Shown here piece by piece: positions 57,151-64,000 of a stretch of DNA of 64,000 nucleotides. Numbering within the stretch: the first letter of the stretch is position 1; every line of letters begins with the position of its first letter. Below the pieces are notes generated by a model, which did no database searches, had not been told where the DNA came from, and saw nothing but the letters and a program-made list of their open reading frames with translations. The position numbers were made by a program, and so were the translations under genes. The stretch is from Opeltia flavorubescens. Its lineage: Eukaryota; Ascomycota; Lecanoromycetes; Teloschistales; Teloschistaceae. The DNA lies in contig KE546967.1 of assembly GCA_000442125.1 (NCBI GenBank), positions 558,001 to 622,000 on the forward strand, read 5' to 3'.

Positions 57151-58958
57151 ATGGAGAAAGAAGCGTATAATGGTAGCGGAGACGAAAAATATAGCCATGA
57201 TTCGCCCCCACTGGACGAACCCGCAAGGCTCGTCGAGGAAAAAGGCATTCGTTTGGGAGAAGCAGCTGATATGTATGGCGACCTTGGGAAGGCCGAAGAG
57301 TATGGCTACGTCACCAGAGGATTGAAATCGCGCCATATCCAATTCATCGCACTGGGAGGAACTATCGGTACTGGTCTTTTTCTTGGTATTGGTCGTGCTT
57401 TCACTCAAGCTGGTCCGTTGTCAATCCTACTCGGTTATACCTTTACCGGTATCGCTATTTACGCGATGGTGAGTCTCTGGCTACCCCCTGCATCTGTGAC
57501 GGCGCTAAGATCGATTATCCAGATGATGTCTCTCGGTGAAATGGCTACATGGCTGCCCTTGCCCGGCGCTATTCCTCAGTTCTGTGCACGCTATGTCGAT
57601 GGCGCCATGGGTTTCGCTGTTGGCTGGAATAACTGGTACAACTCCGCTATAACGTTGTGCGCTGAGATTTCAGCCGCCGCAGTCGTTATCCAATTCTGGA
57701 ACGGAGCTCAAGACATCAACGTAGCCGCATGGATTTCGATCATCATTGTCTTGATTATTTGCTTGAACATCTTCGCAGTGGCGATCTATGGTGAAGCCGA
57801 GTTCGTCTTTGCAAGTATCAAAATCATCACCATTGTTGGGCTCCTCATCTTTGCCTTTATTGTTGATCTCGGAGGAGGGCCTACTCACGACAGATTGGGA
57901 TTCAGATACTGGAACAACCCTGGTGCAATGAAAGAGTTCAAAGGTACCGGTGACAAAGGTCGCTTCCTCGGCTTCTTCTCCGTTCTGGTCAACGCGGCGT
58001 TCTCATATGGAGGCGTGGAAATGGTCGCAGTAGCCGCCGGCGAGGCTGAGAACCCCCGACATAACATTCCCAAAGCCGTCCGCCGTGTTTTCTGGCGTAT
58101 CCTGTTTTTCTATGTCCTCGGATCGCTTGCAATTGGTGTCCTTATTCCTTATGACGAGCCTCGCCTCCTCAACGCTATCGAGAATGGCGAACCTGGAGGA
58201 GCTGCGTCACCCTGGGTCATTGCAGTGTACAGAGCCGGCGTACCAGTGCTACCATCGATTATCAATGCAGTCATTCTCACATCTGCGACTTCTTCTGCGA
58301 ACGCCTTTTTGTTCACTGGAGCAAGATACTTGTATGCCCTAGCACAGAATGGACAAGCGCCGCGCATCCTTTTGACTTGTTCCAAGAGGTATTCACCCAA
58401 CTCCCCTCAAGTCAATGAATAGGCAGCTAAAATAATCGAATTAGGGGTGTTCCGTATTACTGCATTGCCATCACCGCATCTATCTCCCTCATCACCTATA
58501 TGTCGTGCACATCTGGCGCAGCCGTCGTTTTCCAATGGTTTCAAAATCTTGTAACCATTGCCTCGCTCTTCACCTGGATGTCGATTTCCATCGCATATAT
58601 CCGATTCTATGACGCGCTCAAAGCCCAGGGTATCGACCGCGATACCCTCGTCTTCAAATCTCCATTTCAACCCTACACCGCGTACTTCTCGCTTTTCTTC
58701 TTCGCCATGATCACTCTGTTCAATGGCTTCTACGTTTTCGGCCCGTGGGATAGGGACGGCTTTGTCACAAGCTATGTGGGAATCCCGATCTACTTCGTGC
58801 TTTATGTTTTCTGGAAGGTTTTCAAGAAGACAAGATGGATCCCAAGTGCAGAGGCGGATATCCAGACAGGCAAGGCGGCGTTGGATGCTGCAGATGCGCA
58901 TTGGCCGGAGCGGCGCCCAAGGAATATTATTGAGAGGATCTGGTTCTGGATTGCTTAA
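57151..58958 (+). CDS. Amino-acid permease, YAT family (Gap1/Agp-like)
   Basis: Plasma-membrane amino-acid/proton symporter of the fungal YAT branch of the APC superfamily. Exons 57151-57468, 57523-58388 and 58445-58958 give 565 residues. TM1 carries the signature RHIQFIALGGTIGTGLFLGI. It continues GRAFTQAGPLSILLGYTFTG, then MMSLGEMATWLPLPGAIPQF after splicing, YVDGAMGFAVGWNNWYN, FSYGGVEMVAVAAGEAENPR, and the SATSSANAFLFTGARYLYAL segment. Twelve membrane spans fit. The hydrophilic N-terminal tail and short C-tail match the family. Intron 1 (54 nt, GTGAGT..ATCCAG) is in frame and free of stops, so ORF calling runs through it. Removing it restores the conserved IYAM-MMSLGEMATW join. Intron 2 is 56 nt (GTATTC..AATTAG). 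Substrate range cannot be told. Confidence 0.94.
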
Positions 58959-60850
58959 GATGATATTCTCAATCTATTTCTGTGAGGGATTTGTTGGAAG
59001 CTTTTTGGAATTATATATATAACCAATCATTCGATGCTATCACAAATGGTAAACCCCGTGACGCTGGTTCTTTTATCATTCTCCCGAATGATAATAATAT
59101 CAAGAATCAATTAACTTTACTGCCTTGTGCAGGAATAATTACCTTTTTTGATCAGCCATTGAATAGTTTCTGTGCATCCATCCGGGAGATCACTCTTGCC
59201 AGGGCAATGCACTATGCGTGATAGGAGAAACCTCGAAAGGTTCAACGCACCTGGCGGACTTCGGCTCATCGATATAGCTCTCGTTCCCATATCGATCTAC
59301 AACTGGTGTTTTTGTCCAATTAAATGCGAATGGCTGGTAATACTGTTTTCCCACAGGCGTAACAACCAAGAGTCGGTGACAAAAGTCTTGTCTAATATGA
59401 GCTTGGCAGCACGTGTTAGCTTTATAGCCAGGCGAATCCATAACAAGCTGTCAGAGAATGTGGAAAAGAAGCAATGTGAATTGATGGGTTAATTGTGCTT
59501 GAGTCGACTGCTTTTACGTAACAGGAGAATCGTTGTATCGATGACAAGATGTAACTATGTAACATAGAACGGTTTGCCGAGAGCCATTATCAGACAGGAG
59601 TTTTGTCACCGATCCTCGAATAGCTTTCTCCCATTAACAACTTGATGGAACAATCTTCCAACAAAAGAAGGGACGATACATATGGCTGATACAACGGAAT
59701 ATCTCGCGCATATCTTTCCTGCTTTCTGGTTTCAAGTCAAATAGTTCTTCAACGTGCGGAGAACTCCCTTTCTAAATCATTTATTTTCTTCTCCGATGCA
59801 CTTTCTTCGTCTATGTGAGTTCTCCTGAAGACTTGGACATGCTCTCGCCAAAACTAGTCAATGCTCAAATACCATCTTTTCCACACGTTCTTGATTAGTG
59901 TTCTCTACTGCAGTCATGGTCTTCGAACTCCTCGGTCTTTCTGTTGTTTGACAATAAGCACACCCTTTTTCAGCTCCTCTGGAGAGNTGATCATCATGAT
60001 AGAGATAAAAGGTTATGTAATAATGGTGGAATGCTAGAGATACTTGAGATTGTGTTTTACCTAGAATTAAACTACAAGAAGCCCAAAAGGAGGACCATAG
60101 GCCAGATGACCAGCAACCCTTAATGTAAAAGTTACAGTTACTTGAGAAAACTATCTCGAAGGAGACGGCGATGGGGTTTCAAAGATACTTTCATCTCGAT
60201 GGTACTCCAGCCTATTGACGTCTTTCGATGCGTTACTGGCGCGCTAGGGGAGTCTTTAGCCATCGGCTTCCAGCTGAAGTATAATGATAAACCTGCCACT
60301 CTGCCACGAAATATTGACCTGAGGTGAATATAAGAGTACAAGCAAATAGGACGCTCGGATCAAACGGTGCGATAAGCCGGTCGTTGTACTTCCTCGGTTA
60401 GTGTCAGTGATTCTTTCCTAGGGTTCAGCTGCAAACAATAAGGTCATGTCAGCAAGTCACGGGCTCGGAAGGTCGCAGGTACGGCATGCTCAGTCGCCGA
60501 TGCGAGCCTGAATCGAAAGAAGCAAGTAATTGCGCTGACTGGTGCTGCTTCTATACTCGATTACTGATTCATGTAAAGCACGACCCTGATTCTATGACAT
60601 TCTTCCGCATGTCCCGATGCACTCTCATAAGCCATGACCAACCGATTCCCGCTCTTATGGCAAGCAGTATATTCGATGATCATGCGGACAGCCTCGGAAC
60701 TAATACAAGCAAGCAGAACGCCCGCCATCACCGCCTCCGCCGAACCCCGCTTCAAGACCATTAACTCAGTACCGTACGATAAGTAAATGAAGTCAAGCCT
60801 CAATGACCCGCTCCGGTTGCTAGCTTTCGTTCGCATCTCGAGGCATTGTC
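58959..60850. other. Gene-free region with one ambiguous base
   Basis: 1.9 kb between the permease and the LRR-protein gene, both on the plus strand. It is AT-richer at 59.0-60.1 kb, has a single N at 59987, and no supported gene. The right end should hold the promoter of the LRR-protein gene. Confidence 0.45.
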
Positions 60851-63800
60851 ATGGAAGGTGTTCATGGTGTTGATGTTAGTTGGCTCCATCATTCGCCCAA
60901 AGGTACATACGCCGATTGTTGCGTCTACAGCGAGGTTGTAATCCTAAAGGAACCTGACTGACTCCTCAGCCCCATGGCAACACCTCCCTTCCGTTCCAAT
61001 TCCGCATCGATGCTGACCTTTCAGGACCTATAGATAATTCTCAAAAAGACAAAGCCGCAATAGATTCTCCAATAACCAATGGCCATAGAACAAGCCCCAC
61101 AGGATCAGATGGCGCTCACGAGAAACCTTCGCCGGAATCACAGACCTCTCATAACAATTCGCCTTCCCAATCGCAACATCACCTCCATAAGCCACATCTT
61201 CACACACCACTCAGTTCCGAGAGAAATACCTCAATCACTTCGTCGTCCGCCAAAAGCGCTAAAGACTCGAGGTCCCCTTCTTTGGGGAGACGTAATTCAT
61301 GGATAACGAGCATCAGCTCCAAGTTCTCGTCCAGTCCCAACAACTCATCTACAATCTCAACCTCAGCCCCCAATCCCGTCACAAAACCTGCCCAGAGCCC
61401 GTCTGTCGAGCAGTCGAACCCCTTTGGCGCAGCCGTTGCTCCTGGCGCAAAAGATTTCAAGAAACAGGATGTCACCTCACCACCCCCACCACCTCAAGTT
61501 TCCCCCAAGTCCGGACATCCGGGCTTCTTGCAAAGCGCGCTTCGTCGGCTGTCATCTTCGGGAGGCGCTAGCATGGGCAAGACAGGAGGAACGGGCGGAA
61601 TCTGTGCGAGAAAAGTTATGAACGTGGATCCGCATCGCGATCGGTGTGAGATTCCTGATCTAGAGCCGTCGAAGCTTAGAAGAGTAGCATTTTGCGTGGA
61701 CGTAGAGATTGCTGCGCCTGCTAAATACTCAGAGGAGGACATCGAGAACCCAGGGCCTGCAACTCCAGCCAGAAGGCCCAGTCTCACGCAGCTTGAGCAC
61801 CAGGTGGATGTTAAGAAAAGGAAAGACCAAAAACTCAAGCGGAGCGAGGGGGAGGCATTGAAGAATCCTAAAGTAGTAGCAGAGGACAAGGAAAGCGTTG
61901 GCATTGTCCAAGCTACCGGCGAGAAACTGGACAAGACAGTCAGTCCACCTGAGAAGCTCGCAGAAGCTAGTCAGCATGCTGCGTCTCGAAAGAAGGAGAA
62001 AAAGAAGCGATCTGAAGAAGAACGGAAGGAGCGAAAAGAGAAGAAAAGGGCTCAGGCTCTAGCGAATGGTACGAAACCGGTCGAGCTCGTCAGGCAGGAC
62101 AGTTCAAGTAGCGCGAACGTTTCGCCGCCGAACGGTGTGCACGGAGCGACGCCGCCAAATGAGGATGCTGCTCTAAAGTCTACAGATCGACCGACCACGG
62201 ATCCCTTGCGGATATATAGAAGATGCTGCCAACTTAGAGAAACGTCGGTATTGAAACGGATAACAGAGCAGATATCCTTACCTTCCGCTTGTCCCATTGC
62301 CACTCCTGGTATCATTTCGTGCCTCGATCTTTCTGGCTTTTGGATGCAACTACCAGACATTGTCACGCTTGGTGATTATCTAGCAGTTGTCCCGGTGAAA
62401 AAGCTTATTCTTGAGGATTGTGGTCTTGGCGATGAAGCTGTACGAGTCATTCTCGCTGGCTTACTCGCCTCAAAGACTGCTGAGCAAGCTAAACACAATA
62501 AGAAATTGGCCAAGAAACACCACGCTACATCGAAGGCCAAAGTCGAACAGATAGGGGTTGTGGAAAAGCTATCTTTGAAGAACAATTCAAAGATAGGTTC
62601 GGAAGGATGGCGCCACATCAGCTTCTTCATCAACATGTCAAGATCTCTCAAGGCAATAGACCTTTCTGGGATTCCTTTACCTCAGCCCCCATCGATTACA
62701 GGTAATCCGCCTGAGTCCAAAAGTACGACGCAATCGGCATGGGACATACCCACCTTACTACAAAAATCGATAGCGGAAAGACTAGCAGGCTCCAATCTTG
62801 AGGAGCTTGTCATGGGAGAGTGTTCTCTTGACACCAAGGGGATCGAGATCATTGTTGAAGCCGTCATCCGCTGCAAGATCCGACGGCTGGGGCTCGCACA
62901 CAATGACATGACGCGCGAAGGACTAGAGCATGTTATACGCTACCTTCAGCAAACCGAATGTGAAGGTCTTGATCTAGGTGGTAACGATCTTCGAGAGCAC
63001 CTAGACATACTATCGGATGCTTTAGATTCGACCAGGCCGCTCTACGCTTTGAGTCTAGCAGACTGCAAATTGTCGCCCGCATCTTTAAGTACTTTACTAC
63101 CAGCACTTGTCAGACTGCCCAACTTTCGCTTTATTGACCTGTCGCATAACCGTGATTTGTTCTCCTTACCGGAGAACGCCCTCGGACTCCTTCGCAAATA
63201 TCTACCTCGGATGCCAATCATGAAGAGAATTCATCTTATGGACGTTGCCATGACGCCGGAGCATGCTATTTCGCTTGCTGAGATCTTGCCCGAAATCCGT
63301 TCTCTGGCTCATCTGAATATCTTGGAAAACCATCTGCTATCTGGACTCGCCTCTGCGAAAGATGAGGCTACGCAAGAGGAAGCCTGCGCGCTGTACGCGT
63401 CTCTGATGGTGGCTGTCAGGATATCAAAATCTATAGTATGCATTGATATCGATGTGCCTACCGAAGATTCGAGCGAAGTGGTCAAAGCGCTTGCTAAGCA
63501 GGTCGTTGCCTACTCATTAAGAAACATGGAAAACCTACCACTCACTGAAGGTAGTGAAACAGCTATTGCGGCATTGGCTGATCCACATGGAGGAGAAAGG
63601 CATGTTTCTGTGCCAGATGTCCTCCTGCATCTGGTTGGTCATATGGATGGTATACCTGAAAACCACGACAACGATGAGCCAGCTCCAGACGATGATTACA
63701 TAGTCGGTGGCACTGGCGTTGTCAAAGCACTGGGCATCTGTCTCAACCGAGCTACAGACCTCAAGCGAAGCTCTCGCGACATGTCCCCTGCACCAGACAG

Positions 63801-64000
63801 CGGTAACATAACCCCCACTAAGAAGGTTTTCCAAGGAACCGAAGTCAACAAAGGCAAAGCCAAGGAGTTGTCGAAAGATCTCTTAGGCTCTGCTCGCAAA
63901 ATTCGTGCTCGTCTTCAACCCGCCCTCGTCCGCGAAGCCCAGGCCGGAGGTACCAGCATGGCCTACAAACGCCTCCAATACCTTGACTCCACCCTCGACC
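60851..64000 (+). CDS. Large LRR-containing fungal protein, possibly Mhp1-like (runs off right edge)
   Basis: Partial: about 1009 residues visible, no stop before the window end. Exon 1 (60851-60902) reads MEGVHGVDVSWLHHSPK. A 122-nt intron (GTACAT donor, GCTGAC branch, CTTTCAG acceptor) joins to exon 2 from 61025 (PIDNSQKDKAAIDSPITNG). Residues ~30-200 are Ser/Pro-rich and disordered, with RRNSWITSISSKFSSSPNNS. A conserved block follows: PSKLRRVAFCVDVEIAAPAK. Then a Lys/Glu-rich stretch (RKKEKKKRSEEERKERKEKK), and leucine-rich repeats from ~430 on: CLDLSGFWMQLPDI, LEELVMGECSLDTKGIEII, IRRLGLAHNDMTREGLEHVI, CEGLDLGGNDLREH and FRFIDLSHN. I recall Aspergillus relatives labelled cell-wall biogenesis protein Mhp1, hence the tentative name. 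The role is not evident from sequence. Confidence 0.8.

Noticed and set aside
1-64000. Transposons, viral relics, CRISPR arrays, tRNA and rRNA genes
   Set aside because: I looked for transposase, reverse-transcriptase and capsid motifs, long terminal or inverted repeats, spaced repeats and tRNA B-box-like sequences, and found none that held up.

Overview
The window is nuclear DNA of a filamentous ascomycete (Pezizomycotina; Leotiomycetes is my best guess, from protein similarity in memory only). The signs are compact genes on both strands, introns mostly of 43-75 nt with GT..AG ends and CTAAC/CTGAC/CTGAT-like branch sites, a fused GATase-IGPS-PRAI tryptophan gene, and fungal families such as NCS1/Fur and YAT permeases. 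I see no tRNA, rRNA, transposon, viral relic or secondary-metabolite cluster.

Layout. 1-9.7 kb: 5' part of a Pom1/DYRK kinase (-, cut by the left edge), a Bug1/GM130-like Golgi coiled-coil protein (+), two small disordered proteins (+), and the H/ACA snoRNP protein Nhp2 (-). 10-17 kb: complex III subunit Qcr8 (-), an NCS1 permease (-), ESCRT-I Vps23 (-), and the EFM7-type methyltransferase (+). 17-28 kb: an F-box protein (-), a newly inferred 120-residue gene (-), and the very large nucleoporin Nup188 (-). 28-33 kb: trifunctional TrpC/TRP1 (+), a BRCT plus WGR-like protein (+), and a tentative small gene (-). 33-37 kb: PI-specific phospholipase C (-). 37-42.7 kb is gene-poor, with one tentative gene. 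42.7-50 kb: a Q-rich conserved protein (+), a multi-pass membrane protein (-), and an AhpC/TSA-like protein (-). 50-64 kb: Upf1 (-), Imp4 (+), a YAT amino-acid permease (+), and a large LRR-containing protein cut by the right edge (+).

Most of this is housekeeping: ribosome biogenesis (Nhp2, Imp4), mRNA decay (Upf1), nuclear pore (Nup188), endosomal sorting (Vps23), Golgi tethering, respiration (Qcr8), tryptophan synthesis, polarity and lipid signalling (Pom1, PLC), and nutrient uptake (two permeases). Four gene pairs are head-to-head with spacers of about 0.24-0.94 kb: pom1/Bug1-like, vps23/efm7, nup188/trpC and upf1/imp4. Gene models with introns were built by hand from splice signals, and exon lengths were checked for frame. 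The less usual items are the BRCT/WGR-like protein without a PARP catalytic domain, several unannotated-looking small genes, a frame-neutral intron in the amino-acid permease, and a two-codon first exon in imp4. I found no convincing new multi-gene system.
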